NCBI GenBank assembly: GCA_903936705.1 | Contig: CAIZWN010000056.1 | Span: 1 to 64,000, forward strand | Reading direction: 5' to 3' | From: an uncultured Myxococcales bacterium | GTDB lineage: Bacteria; Myxococcota_A; UBA9042; DTJE01 | Length of the DNA: 64,000 nt | Shown here: one piece after another, positions 8,436 to 16,756 of the stretch | How the letters are laid out: each line of letters starts with the position of its first letter | Numbering within the stretch: the first letter of the stretch is position 1 | Notes under the pieces: model-generated | The model's database searches: none | What the model saw: the letters and a program-made list of their open reading frames with translations, nothing else | Told to the model about the DNA's origin: nothing | Program-made: the position numbers and the translations under genes

Positions 8436-9347
8436 TCAACAACCATCGAGGTTGCAGCAGATCTCAGATTCGCCATCGAATCCGTTCGTCTGCAATCCCG
8501 CGAGGATGGCGTCCACGATGCTCTGGCACAGAGCCGGGTTGGATGAGATGTCAATGTTTCCTCCGACGCTCTTGATCGCAGGCAAGGCGAGCGTGGTCAA
8601 CGCGGTGTGTCCATCTCCCTCGCCTGGGTGAACATGAAGATCCTTGCCGATAGTCGTGAGTTGGGGAAACTCGATGGTAGTCAGTTCGAAATTCTCGTAC
8701 CCGCGGTCGGTCTGGATGATCAGGCTTCCATCGATAGTCATCAAACCAGGCAATGAAAACGTCGTAAGTGCACGATTGTTACGGAAATCTATACTTCCGC
8801 CGACTGAAGCAAGCGCTGGTAAATTAAGACTAGTCAGTGAGATCATGCGGCTTAGTTCCAGACTAAAGGTGACGGTTGAAAGCTCGGGAAATTCAACGTT
8901 TGTCAACGCCCAGGCGTAATGGATACTCAGGCCGCCAACGGTCGTGAGTACTGGCATGTTGATATTCTTCAGCGAATTATCCTCTCCGCCAAGAATCTCA
9001 ATGAAGCCCTTCACGGAAATCAGGGCTGGCATGTTTATCGTTGTCAACCCATCCCTAGTGATGGAGAGCCCGCCTTCGACAGACTTAAGCGCGGGAAGGT
9101 CGATGGTATCTGAATCCGCGGCGTTGCCACCAGGAGTTCCTTCGATCCGCAGCCCATGGCGCCCGATGGTTGTAATGCAAGCGAGGGTGCGCAAGCCGCC
9201 GTCTCCATAGATGGCGACCCCTTCTCGGAATGTGGGAGTTCCTTCGCACCAGGAGGGACGAGAGTCGTCTGTGGCGTTGCATCCGCCGATGACCGCAACG
9301 AACCCGAGAATCCAGGAAGTCCGTAGCATTAAAACCCTTCGCATCAC
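8436..9347 (-). CDS. Leucine-rich-repeat (receptor-L-like) lipoprotein
   Basis: A 303-aa exported protein. Signal peptide ends in the lipobox VIGGC (C23). From about residue 80 to 270 there are repeats of roughly 23-25 residues of the form LTTINMPALISVKG, LTNVEFPELSTV, LTSLNLPALASVGGS, LTTFSLPGLMTIDGS and LTTLALPAIKSVGGN. This is the pattern of receptor-L-domain/BspA-type solenoids. The end carries a Cys-rich cap with four Cys (ALCQSIV...EICCNLDGC). Start at ATG 9347 after GGGGGATTGTG. No catalytic motif; a surface ligand-binding or adhesion role is inferred from the fold. Convergent with the hydrolase lipoprotein gene. The repeat DNA is somewhat less GC-rich than its neighbours. Confidence 0.8.
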   Translation of the reverse strand: MMRRVLMLRTSWILGFVAVIGGCNATDDSRPSWCEGTPTFREGVAIYGDGGLRTLACITTIGRHGLRIEGTPGGNAADSDTIDLPALKSVEGGLSITRDGLTTINMPALISVKGFIEILGGEDNSLKNINMPVLTTVGGLSIHYAWALTNVEFPELSTVTFSLELSRMISLTSLNLPALASVGGSIDFRNNRALTTFSLPGLMTIDGSLIIQTDRGYENFELTTIEFPQLTTIGKDLHVHPGEGDGHTALTTLALPAIKSVGGNIDISSNPALCQSIVDAILAGLQTNGFDGESEICCNLDGC

Positions 9348-9595
9348 AATCCCCCATCGTTAGAGGTCAACAGCAAGCAACGGCCGGTTTGTTGTGTTCG
9401 ACCATACAGCGCCGAGAACCCGCTCGCAATCCTCGGGGCGTTCATCCCAGTGGCAAACGTCGGTAATGTCGGAATTTGTAGCGCACGGTCTGACGGGTGA
9501 CGTACCCGGGTCGGCTTGCAGCGGGGCACATTCCGCTGGAACTTCCGGCGACGAACGTTCAAACTGGTGCGCGGGCACCGTGAGGGGGCTGTAAG

Positions 9596-11194
9596 GTGGC
9601 CAATCGGACGGCGATATTGATCGGAGGGGGACCCGCGGGCCTGACTGCCGCGCATGAACTGTTGCAGCGCACCGACATCCATCCTGTCGTTATCGAGGTG
9701 GGCAGCGAGCTTGGCGGTATTTGCAAGACGCTGAACTACAAGGGTAATCGCTTCGATATGGGGGGGCACCGGTTTTTTTCCAAGCACGATCGCGTAATGA
9801 AATGGTGGCAGGACTTCATGCCTCTGCAGGGTGCGCCGGCTGCCGACGATCGCGTTCTGGGGAGGAAGTTGGTTGTGTCACGGCTTGCCGGGGCGCCCGA
9901 CCCCGAAAAGACCGATCTGGTCATGCTGTTGCGCAGGCGTTTGTCGCGAATCCTGTTCCGTCGCAGATTCTTTGATTATCCGGTGTCGCTGAGCCTGGCT
10001 ACGATGCGAAATCTTGGTCTTGTTCGAATGATTCGCATCGGATTCAGCTATATTTGGTGCCGGCTGTTTCCCGTGAAAATCGAGGGTTCGCTGGAAGACT
10101 TTCTGGTGAACCGGTTCGGCCAGGAACTATATAGGACCTTCTTCAAGGACTATACGCAAAAGGTCTGGGGAGTCCCTCCATCAAGGATCAAGCCTGACTG
10201 GGGCGCTCAGCGCATCAAGGGGCTGTCGGTCTCGAAGGTCTTGTTTCACGCATTGCGCAGCATGTTCGGCAGGCGGTCGGATCAGGTATCGCAGAAGAAT
10301 ACCGAGACCAGCCTGATTGAACAGTTCTATTACCCGAAGCTTGGCCCCGGGCAGATGTGGGAGGAGGTAGGTCGTCGTGTCGTTGCTGCCGGCGGAGAGA
10401 TCCTGCTGCGCCACGAAGTCGTCGGTGTGTCCTGGGAGGGAGATCGAGTCACCAGTGTCGATGTTGCCGACCTTGCTTCGGGTGAAGTACGCAGGATGGA
10501 CGCGGATTTCGTGTTTTCCAGTATGGCCGTCAAGGATTTGGTCGCCGCGATGGGTCCGCGCGTCCCTGCCCAGGTTGCAAGGGTGGCTGAGGGTCTGGTC
10601 TATCGCGACTTCATGACGGTGGGCCTGCTGGTCAAGCGCCTGAAGATCCGTAACCAGACAAACATTCCGACCATGAACGATATCGTTCCGGACTTGTGGA
10701 TCTATATCCAGGAAAGTGATGTGAAGCTTGGGCGCCTGCAGGTTTTCAACAACTGGAGCCCATACATGGTGGCCGACCCCGACACGGTCTGGCTGGGCCT
10801 GGAGTACTTTTGCCAGGAAGGGGACGATCTTTGGCGGCAGGCCGACGCCGAGTTTGTTGAATTCGCTGTTGGCGAGCTTGCCAGCATTGGGGTGATAGAC
10901 CCCGCGGACGTTCTGGACGCAAAGGTCGTGCGGATTCCCAAGACCTATCCCGCCTACTTTGGCACCTATGACGAGTTTGATTCCATCCGTGAATTCACTT
11001 CGGGCATCGAGAACCTTTTCCTTGTGGGTCGAAACGGGATGCACAAGTACAACAACACCGATCATTCGATGCTGACAGCCATGACTGCCGTGGACAACAT
11101 TGTCGCGGGCGTTACTGGCAAGTCGAATATCTGGGCTGTTAACACCGAGGAGGAATACCACGAGGAAAAAAGTGGCGAGGAGGCCGGCTCGTAG
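9596..11194 (+). CDS. NAD(P)/FAD-dependent amine-oxidase-like oxidoreductase
   Basis: A 532-aa flavoprotein starting at GTG 9596 behind GAGGGGG. The N-terminal dinucleotide-binding motif is [18 protein letters not shown] with the acidic end [30 protein letters not shown] is a hallmark of a protoporphyrinogen-oxidase/UDP-galactopyranose-mutase-like group often encoded near polysaccharide genes. The C-terminus [20 protein letters not shown] completes the FAD site. No signal peptide or membrane span is obvious. Substrate unknown: candidates are a sugar-nucleotide rearrangement or a carotenoid/amine-type oxidation. Upstream is a divergent lipoprotein gene; downstream is the branched palindromic element. 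Confidence 0.8.
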   Translation: MANRTAILIGGGPAGLTAAHELLQRTDIHPVVIEVGSELGGICKTLNYKGNRFDMGGHRFFSKHDRVMKWWQDFMPLQGAPAADDRVLGRKLVVSRLAGAPDPEKTDLVMLLRRRLSRILFRRRFFDYPVSLSLATMRNLGLVRMIRIGFSYIWCRLFPVKIEGSLEDFLVNRFGQELYRTFFKDYTQKVWGVPPSRIKPDWGAQRIKGLSVSKVLFHALRSMFGRRSDQVSQKNTETSLIEQFYYPKLGPGQMWEEVGRRVVAAGGEILLRHEVVGVSWEGDRVTSVDVADLASGEVRRMDADFVFSSMAVKDLVAAMGPRVPAQVARVAEGLVYRDFMTVGLLVKRLKIRNQTNIPTMNDIVPDLWIYIQESDVKLGRLQVFNNWSPYMVADPDTVWLGLEYFCQEGDDLWRQADAEFVEFAVGELASIGVIDPADVLDAKVVRIPKTYPAYFGTYDEFDSIREFTSGIENLFLVGRNGMHKYNNTDHSMLTAMTAVDNIVAGVTGKSNIWAVNTEEEYHEEKSGEEAGS

Positions 11195-11222
11195 GATCCT
11201 GTTGTGGATGGCGTGACGTTGT

Positions 11223-11396
11223 CGAGGGCCGGTTCCGGGGGTGCCCCTCCGGGATCGGAGTTCCGGCGGGGGCTCTGCCCCCACCGGCCTCCTGCTGTCT
11301 CGGCGCGGCCCGATTGTTGATTGCCCCCGTTTGGTGGGCCGCGCCTCCGACGGCTCCCTCCGGGGCACTCCCGGACCCGGCCCGCGGATCTTTTTT
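11223..11396 (+). repeat. Branched palindromic element ending in a T-run (possible terminator or REP-like repeat)
   Basis: The 342-bp gap between the flavoprotein gene and the next cluster holds a large inverted repeat. The outer arms 11223-11247 and 11362-11386 pair at 22 of 25 positions. Inside sit two independent hairpins: 11263-11287 (stem CCGG-GGGGGC with a 3-base loop) and 11302-11311 with 11336-11345 (perfect 10-bp stem GGCGCGGCCC). As RNA it would fold as a three-way junction, and it is followed by TTTTTT at 11391-11396, so it could terminate rightward transcription. The inner hairpin resembles GC-rich intergenic repeats seen in many high-GC proteobacteria, so a dispersed repeat is equally likely. 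The flanks (11195-11222 and 11397-11536) show no other feature. Confidence 0.65.
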
Positions 11397-11536
11397 AGAC
11401 ATGTGGTTCGGCAATTTGACTTGGCAATGTGTAACAGCGATGTGCAACAGTCCTCCAGCGCCCGAATACTGCTGCGGTGCTTGACCGGTGAGGGCTGTAC
11501 CTGCACGATCGGTTGCTGTTCTTGCTGAAGGTGGTC

Positions 11537-12517
11537 ATGGCCTCGTCTCGGCGGCGTGTTTCGGTGGCCGAGAACCGCGTTGGGATCGGGATCCTTCTGG
11601 TCTTGACTGTTGTAGGTGTCGTTCTTGGCTTGCAGCAGTTCCGTTACGACCCGCAGCGTTTTCGCCTGGGCATTGCGCCTCGGGCGTCGGTTGTTGAGAC
11701 CGGGTTTGTTCTGCCGCCTGGGGCGGTGGCCGTTTCGCCGTCGGAGCGATTTGATGCGGCAACCCTGTCGGACAAGATCGATGGTCGTGCCGAGCTGTAT
11801 CTTGGGGCGGGTTTCAAATCGCTGGAATGCCGTAGGTTCGGGACGGCACACGGGGATCCGGATGTCGTCGAGGGCTGCGTCTACGACCTTGGTTCGGCGG
11901 AAAATGCTTATGCAGTCTGGTCGCAGCAGCGGAGGCAGGGCGCGCCTGAGGCTGGAATAGGGCCTCATTCATATTTGACGTCGAGTGGCATCTTTCTGTG
12001 TTCGGGGAAGTTCTATCTGGAGGTGCTGTCTACCAGGGGAGGGGAGGGCGCAATGGCCCTTGCCCGTGTTTTCGCGTTGCAGGTCGCTTCAGCGGGTGGA
12101 ACCGGGACTGGTTTGCCTATGCAGGCGTCGTTGTTGCCGGCGGAAGGTCGGGTGGCCGGATCGGAGACCATGCTGAAGACCAGCGCCTTTGGTTTTGATC
12201 GATTGGACCGGGTCAGCATGGCTCGCTATCGATTCGGGCCGGTCGAGGCCACTGGTTTCGTGACGTCGCGGACCGATTCCTCGGAGGCGCTGATGTTGTC
12301 GAATGCCTGGCGCGACACGCTGATGGCCCAGGGTTGCGGGCGGCTTGATCCGCCTGCCGGGATCCCTGGCGCATGGGCGCTGGACGCCGCCGGCATGATC
12401 GAGGTTGGGTTTGCACGTGGCGCCGTTTTTGCCGGAGTGCACGAAGCCGAGTCGCGTGAGGTTGCCGATGCGCTGGCTGCCTCGCTGTGGACGTCTATTC
12501 AGGGGGGCAAGCCGTGA
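11537..12517 (+). CDS. DUF6599-like membrane-anchored protein of a redox cluster
   Basis: A 326-aa protein with one N-terminal membrane anchor (about residues 15-33, VGIGILLVLTVVGVVLG) and the rest presumably periplasmic. The sequence around LSDKIDGRAELYLGAGFKSLECRRF resembles the family I recall as DUF6599; no activity is known for it. Start at ATG 11537 (AAGGTGG just upstream); a TTG at 11513 is a weaker alternative. It opens a four-gene run with a 4-bp GTGA overlap to the next gene, so translation is probably coupled. Its job is unknown; given its partners, a non-catalytic accessory of the membrane redox complex is a reasonable guess. The family name comes from memory, not a search. Confidence 0.7.
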   Translation: MASSRRRVSVAENRVGIGILLVLTVVGVVLGLQQFRYDPQRFRLGIAPRASVVETGFVLPPGAVAVSPSERFDAATLSDKIDGRAELYLGAGFKSLECRRFGTAHGDPDVVEGCVYDLGSAENAYAVWSQQRRQGAPEAGIGPHSYLTSSGIFLCSGKFYLEVLSTRGGEGAMALARVFALQVASAGGTGTGLPMQASLLPAEGRVAGSETMLKTSAFGFDRLDRVSMARYRFGPVEATGFVTSRTDSSEALMLSNAWRDTLMAQGCGRLDPPAGIPGAWALDAAGMIEVGFARGAVFAGVHEAESREVADALAASLWTSIQGGKP

Positions 12518-13506
12518 CGGACCGCCCCGATGATCTACCCCGCCGCGAGTTTTTGAAGCGCGCCGTTCGTGCTGGCGCCACGCTTGCTGTCACCGGGGCT
12601 GCTGCCGCGGCCTTGTTCGACAATACCCCCCCATCTGCTGGTGTCGGCGTATCACCCGTGGGGCCGCCATTTCGTGACTGGTCCCTTCGGGATGACGGCC
12701 CCCGGCTGGCAATAGTTACTGGTCGCGATCGCAGCCGAACCCTTTCGCGTGCCATCGATGCCTTGGGTGGCATCGGGCGTTTCGTTCGTCCCGGGGACCG
12801 CGTCCTTCTGAAGCCTAACGTGGGTTTCGCGACGCCACCTGACCTGTGTGCCACAACGCACCCTGACGTCATTTCCGTCCTGGTACGAATGTGTCTGTCT
12901 GCCGGGGCGGCGTCGGTTGTGGTCACGGACAATCCCGTGAACGATCCGGATACGTCCTTTCGTGTCTCGGGTATCGCACAGGCAGTCGAATCGTCGGGGG
13001 GCAGGTTGATCCTGCCGCGTGAACCGATGTTTCGTCATGTTTCGCTTGCAGGCTCGTCACTGATCCGCGACTGGCCAGTGTTGTGGACGCCGTTTCAGGA
13101 CGTGGATCGAGTAATCGGCATCTGTCCGGTCAAGGACCACGTTCGCAGCGGTGCGACAATGTCACTGAAGAACTGGTACGGGTTGCTGGGTGGGCGCCGC
13201 AACCTTTTCCACCAGCGGATCAGCGAGATTGTTCGTGACCTGGGCATGCTGGTTCGCCCCACGATGGTGGTTTTGGACGGCACAGTTGTCATGCGTCGTA
13301 ATGGCCCGACGGGTGGTTCCTTGGATGACCTCGAGGCTGCCAACCAGATGATCGCGGCACTGGACCCCGTGGCGGCCGATGCCTATGGCGCGACTCTGCT
13401 GGGGCGTACCGCGGGGGACTTGCCGTGGCTTGCCATGGCGTCTGCAGTTGGGTGTGGCACTGCCGATTGGGAGTCGTTGAATCCGTTGCGTGCGGTGGTT
13501 GATTGA
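12514..13506 (+). CDS. Tat-exported DUF362-family protein
   Basis: A 330-aa protein beginning with GTG 12514, behind AGGGGGG and overlapping the preceding stop by 4 bp. A twin-arginine signal RREFLKRA (R10-R11) precedes a hydrophobic stretch, so export in folded state is expected. The body matches DUF362 proteins: LLKPNVGF, VVVTDNPVNDPDTSF, and SLKNWYGLLGGRRNLFHQ. Unlike some DUF362 proteins it carries no ferredoxin domain; only scattered Cys are seen. The biochemical role of DUF362 is unresolved. It sits between a DUF6599-like gene and a NapH/NapG-like fusion gene (25-bp gap), suggesting a periplasmic partner of those redox proteins. Confidence 0.8.
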   Translation: MTDRPDDLPRREFLKRAVRAGATLAVTGAAAAALFDNTPPSAGVGVSPVGPPFRDWSLRDDGPRLAIVTGRDRSRTLSRAIDALGGIGRFVRPGDRVLLKPNVGFATPPDLCATTHPDVISVLVRMCLSAGAASVVVTDNPVNDPDTSFRVSGIAQAVESSGGRLILPREPMFRHVSLAGSSLIRDWPVLWTPFQDVDRVIGICPVKDHVRSGATMSLKNWYGLLGGRRNLFHQRISEIVRDLGMLVRPTMVVLDGTVVMRRNGPTGGSLDDLEAANQMIAALDPVAADAYGATLLGRTAGDLPWLAMASAVGCGTADWESLNPLRAVVD

Positions 13507-13531
13507 GAATGGAACGCATGAGGATTGGCCG

Positions 13532-15466
13532 ATGCGTATCGTGACCGTCCGTCGGATCAGCCAGGTATTCTTCCTGGGTTTGTTCCTGTGGCTTGCTGCG
13601 GTCACGACATTTGGCGAGGGGCGGTTCCAGGCCAGGGGTTGGCCTTTGAACCTGTTCCTGCAACTGGACCCGTTGCCCGCCCTGGCGACGACCCTGGCAA
13701 CCGGGACTTTATATGCCGGGATGGCATGGGCTGTTGCCACCGTGGCACTGACAATCGTGGTCGGACGCGCCTTCTGCGGTTGGATATGCCCCTTCGGGAC
13801 GATGCATCAGATCATCGGGTGGCTTGGCAAGCCCTTTCGACTTAGCCAGCGGACCAGGATGAATGGTCCGTCAAGGTGGCAGGGGGTCAAGTTCTACCTG
13901 CTGGCGCTGATTCTGGCGGCTGCGTCTGCCGAGCTTGTGACAGGATCGGCCAGCCGATCCGTGACTTGGCCGGTACCAGCCCAAGTCGGTATCGCTGTTG
14001 CAGTTGCAATCCTTGTCTGGTGGGCCCTGACTCGCGTGGTGCGCTCTGCAGCGCGTGCTGCCGCGTGGTCAGCAATTCTGGTAGCGGCGTTCATGGCGGC
14101 CGGTCGCATTCTGCCGGGTGACGAGGTCGTTGTATCTGTGGACCTGGTGGGCTGGATCTCGCCTATGACCTTCCTGACTCGCGGCATGGGCACCGTTGTG
14201 CTGCCGTTGCTGGATCGGTCGGTCGGCCTGTTCTTTTCGGCACCGCGACATTCGCAGGGAGGCGCGCTGCTGGGCATTCTGCTGGCCGCATCGCTTCTTG
14301 CGAATTTCGTCGTGCCCCGATTCTACTGCCGATACGTATGTCCGTCAGGGGCTCTGATGGGCCTGCTGGGGCGAAATGCCTTGTGGCGGGTTGCGCGCAC
14401 CGTTCCGGCCTGCTCGATGTGTCGAGCCTGCGACGCTGATTGCGAGGGAGCCTGCGAGCCATCAGGTGCCATCAAGACGTCCGAGTGCGTGCTGTGCATG
14501 AACTGCCTGCCGGCCTGCGAGGAGGGTGTGATGACCTTCCGTACCCAGCCGTCGATGGCGGGCGAGCGGCCGGTTCCCGACGTGTCCCGACGGGGAGTAC
14601 TTATGTCGCTGGCTTCCGGCCTGGCGCTGGCACCTGCGTTGCGCATGGCGGGGCAGGCCGGTGCCATGGCTTCACCTGCCTTGGTGCGCCCTCCAGGTTC
14701 CTTGCCCGAACCGGAATTCCTGGACCGTTGTTTGCGTTGCGGCCAGTGCATGCGGATTTGTCCGACAGGCGTCCTGCAGCCGGCCGGTTTCGGGAATGGC
14801 GTGGAGGCGTTGTGGACCCCGGTACTGAACAACAGCATCGGCACCAGCGGTTGCCAGCCGAACTGTGTCGCCTGCGGCTTTGCATGCCCGACCGGCGCAA
14901 TCCGTCCGTTCTCGTTGGACGAGAAGTTGGGTCGTGGCGACTTTGCCAAGGCTGGCCTCCTGAAGGTGGGATGCGCATTCATCGATCGAGGACGATGTCT
15001 TCCGTGGGCGATGGGGCGGCCCTGCATCGTTTGCCAGGAGAACTGCCCGACCAGCCCCAAGGCCATCGTTCTTGAATCGATCGTCGAGACCCTTCGTGAA
15101 GGGCCTTATGAACTTGACGAGATCAAGGGTACCAGGGTGAAGCTGCGCGGCGCGCTCTTGAGGCCAGGCCGCTTGGCCGGCGGTGACCACCTGTTGGCAA
15201 TGGCTGGGGCGACCGCCCATGGCCTGCCGATCCTGGACAACGATGCCACTTCAGTGGTCCTGGCACGGCCGGCTGACGATGCTTCGTTCACACCCGGCGC
15301 GCGACTCGAGGTGCGCGTGCGCCTGCACCGGCCCTATATCGACCCGGACCGCTGCAACGGTTGTGGCATCTGCCAGCACGAATGCCCCGTGGTCGGCCTT
15401 CGCGCCGTCAGGATCACCAGCGAGAACGAGTCTCGTGACCCGCGTCGTTCGATGGGCCGGGGATAG
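13532..15466 (+). CDS. NapH-NapG-like fused membrane/periplasmic iron-sulfur protein
   Basis: A 644-aa fusion. Residues 1-290 carry five or more membrane segments and the paired NapH/NosR/CcoG-type Cys motifs CGWICPFG (C82, C86) and CRYVCPSG (C266, C270). Residues 294-329 hold ferredoxin-type Cys clusters (CSMCRACDADC, CVLCMNCLPAC). At 352-376 a second export-like segment, SRRGVLMSLASGLALA, resembles the Tat signal of a NapG/MauM protein now buried inside the chain. It is followed by further Fe-S motifs CLRCGQCMRICP (400-411), CQPNCVACGFACP (441-453) and, near the end, CNGCGICQHECP. NapH and NapG normally are separate and pass quinol electrons to periplasmic acceptors. Start at ATG 13532 with GAGGA upstream. 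The likely acceptor is the aldo/keto reductase encoded 12 bp downstream. Confidence 0.88.
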   Translation: MRIVTVRRISQVFFLGLFLWLAAVTTFGEGRFQARGWPLNLFLQLDPLPALATTLATGTLYAGMAWAVATVALTIVVGRAFCGWICPFGTMHQIIGWLGKPFRLSQRTRMNGPSRWQGVKFYLLALILAAASAELVTGSASRSVTWPVPAQVGIAVAVAILVWWALTRVVRSAARAAAWSAILVAAFMAAGRILPGDEVVVSVDLVGWISPMTFLTRGMGTVVLPLLDRSVGLFFSAPRHSQGGALLGILLAASLLANFVVPRFYCRYVCPSGALMGLLGRNALWRVARTVPACSMCRACDADCEGACEPSGAIKTSECVLCMNCLPACEEGVMTFRTQPSMAGERPVPDVSRRGVLMSLASGLALAPALRMAGQAGAMASPALVRPPGSLPEPEFLDRCLRCGQCMRICPTGVLQPAGFGNGVEALWTPVLNNSIGTSGCQPNCVACGFACPTGAIRPFSLDEKLGRGDFAKAGLLKVGCAFIDRGRCLPWAMGRPCIVCQENCPTSPKAIVLESIVETLREGPYELDEIKGTRVKLRGALLRPGRLAGGDHLLAMAGATAHGLPILDNDATSVVLARPADDASFTPGARLEVRVRLHRPYIDPDRCNGCGICQHECPVVGLRAVRITSENESRDPRRSMGRG

Positions 15467-15478
15467 ACAGGAGGGATC

Positions 15479-16735
15479 ATGAATCACAGTCTGACTAGAA
15501 GAGGTTTCCTGCGGATTGCCGGCATGTCTGGCGTGGCACTTCTGGGCACGCGTGAAGCTATGTCGCAGACCCCAGGCCCGGCTGCAAGACCGGCCGACGC
15601 AGCGCCGCCTGCAGCCGTCTCTGTCCCTGTTGCTCCGCGCCTGGACCCGAAGCCCATCCCGACGCGATCGCTGGGTCGAACGGGTGTCAACATCCCGATC
15701 CTGTCGCTGGGAGGCATGTTCGACACGCGATCCGCTCAGTTGTATCTGCGACAGACGTTGGCCTGGGGCGTGTCGGCCTGGGACACAGCCGACTGCTATG
15801 AAAACGGCAACAGCGAGGAAGGATACGGGCGCTACTTTCAGCGCAACCCGGATGATCGCGCGAAAGTCTTCCTGACATCCAAGTCCGACGAGCACGAACC
15901 GAAGGGCATGGCCAACCTGCTGCAGCAGTCCCTGAAGCGCCTGAACACCACATACATCGACTTGTACCTGCTGCACGGCATCAAGACAGCCGACGCTCTG
16001 ACGCCCGAGGTTCGCGATTGGGCGAAGTCTATGAAGGCCGCCGGCAGCATTCGTCACTTCGGGTTCAGTACCCACCGGAACATGGAGGGCCTGCTGGGAA
16101 ATGCCGCCTCCCTGGGCTGGATCGACGTGGTATTGACCTCCGTGAACTATCGCCTGCTGAACAATCGCAAGATGCTGTCGGCGCTGGATGCTTGTCAAAA
16201 GGCGGGCGTCGGAATCATTGGGATGAAGTTCAAGGGAGGTGGCCCCATTCACCCATCGCCCGAGGCCGAGGAGCGACTGGCGGCCGCATTTGTCGGTCGC
16301 GGCTTCACTTTGGACCAGGCCATGCTGAAGGCATTGTGGGAGCATCCAGCAATAGCGTCGGTCTGTGCGTCGATGACCAATTTTGGGACTATGCAGGAAT
16401 ACGTCGCGGCGGCATTCGATCGCAAGACGCTTGAAGCAGGCGAGTTTGATGCCCTTCGCAGGCATGCGCTGGAAACGCGCGGATCCTTCTGCCAGGCATG
16501 CGGGGCCTGCGATGCGGCGACCCAAGGTGCCCCGGTTGCGGATGCAATGCGCTGCCTGATGTACGAAAACGCATACGGTGACGGTCGCCGCGCCCGCGAG
16601 GCATTCCGATCGATCCCGCAGGACTTGCGAACAAGGCTTGTGCGCAACGACTGGTCTGCAGTCCAGAGATGCTGTCCCAATGGCCTGCCTCTTGGCCAGT
16701 TGATTGCCGATGCCGTCGAAAGGTTCGGGGTTTGA
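15479..16735 (+). CDS. Tat-exported aldo/keto reductase with iron-sulfur C-terminus
   Basis: A 418-aa protein, ATG 15479 behind CAGGAGGGATC. The signal TRRGFLRIAGMSGVALLG is a twin-arginine leader. The AKR tetrad is present: D102 and Y107 (WDTADCYENG), K135 (FLTSKSDE), H166 (LYLLHG). After the barrel, Cys at 338, 341, 344, 359 and 398/399 (CQACGAC...CCPNG) suggest one bound Fe-S cluster, as in other Fe-S-containing AKRs. NAD(P)H is not expected in the periplasm, so electrons probably reach it through that cluster from the NapH/G-like protein encoded just upstream; this is inference. Last gene of the cluster, convergent with the propeller lipoprotein gene. The carbonyl or sugar substrate is unknown. 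Confidence 0.85.
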   Translation: MNHSLTRRGFLRIAGMSGVALLGTREAMSQTPGPAARPADAAPPAAVSVPVAPRLDPKPIPTRSLGRTGVNIPILSLGGMFDTRSAQLYLRQTLAWGVSAWDTADCYENGNSEEGYGRYFQRNPDDRAKVFLTSKSDEHEPKGMANLLQQSLKRLNTTYIDLYLLHGIKTADALTPEVRDWAKSMKAAGSIRHFGFSTHRNMEGLLGNAASLGWIDVVLTSVNYRLLNNRKMLSALDACQKAGVGIIGMKFKGGGPIHPSPEAEERLAAAFVGRGFTLDQAMLKALWEHPAIASVCASMTNFGTMQEYVAAAFDRKTLEAGEFDALRRHALETRGSFCQACGACDAATQGAPVADAMRCLMYENAYGDGRRAREAFRSIPQDLRTRLVRNDWSAVQRCCPNGLPLGQLIADAVERFGV

Positions 16736-16756
16736 AACCGCTGATTGGCAGCGATG

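Noticed and set aside
11223-11396. Considered a tRNA or tmRNA because of the cloverleaf-like folding
   Set aside because: No T-loop, anticodon arm or CCA-type acceptor; stems are far longer than tRNA arms.
10181-11968. Long open frame on the minus strand opposite the flavoprotein gene
   Set aside because: It is antisense to a clear FAD protein and to the branched palindrome; composition is Arg/Pro/Gln-rich with no domain, as expected of shadow frames at this GC content.
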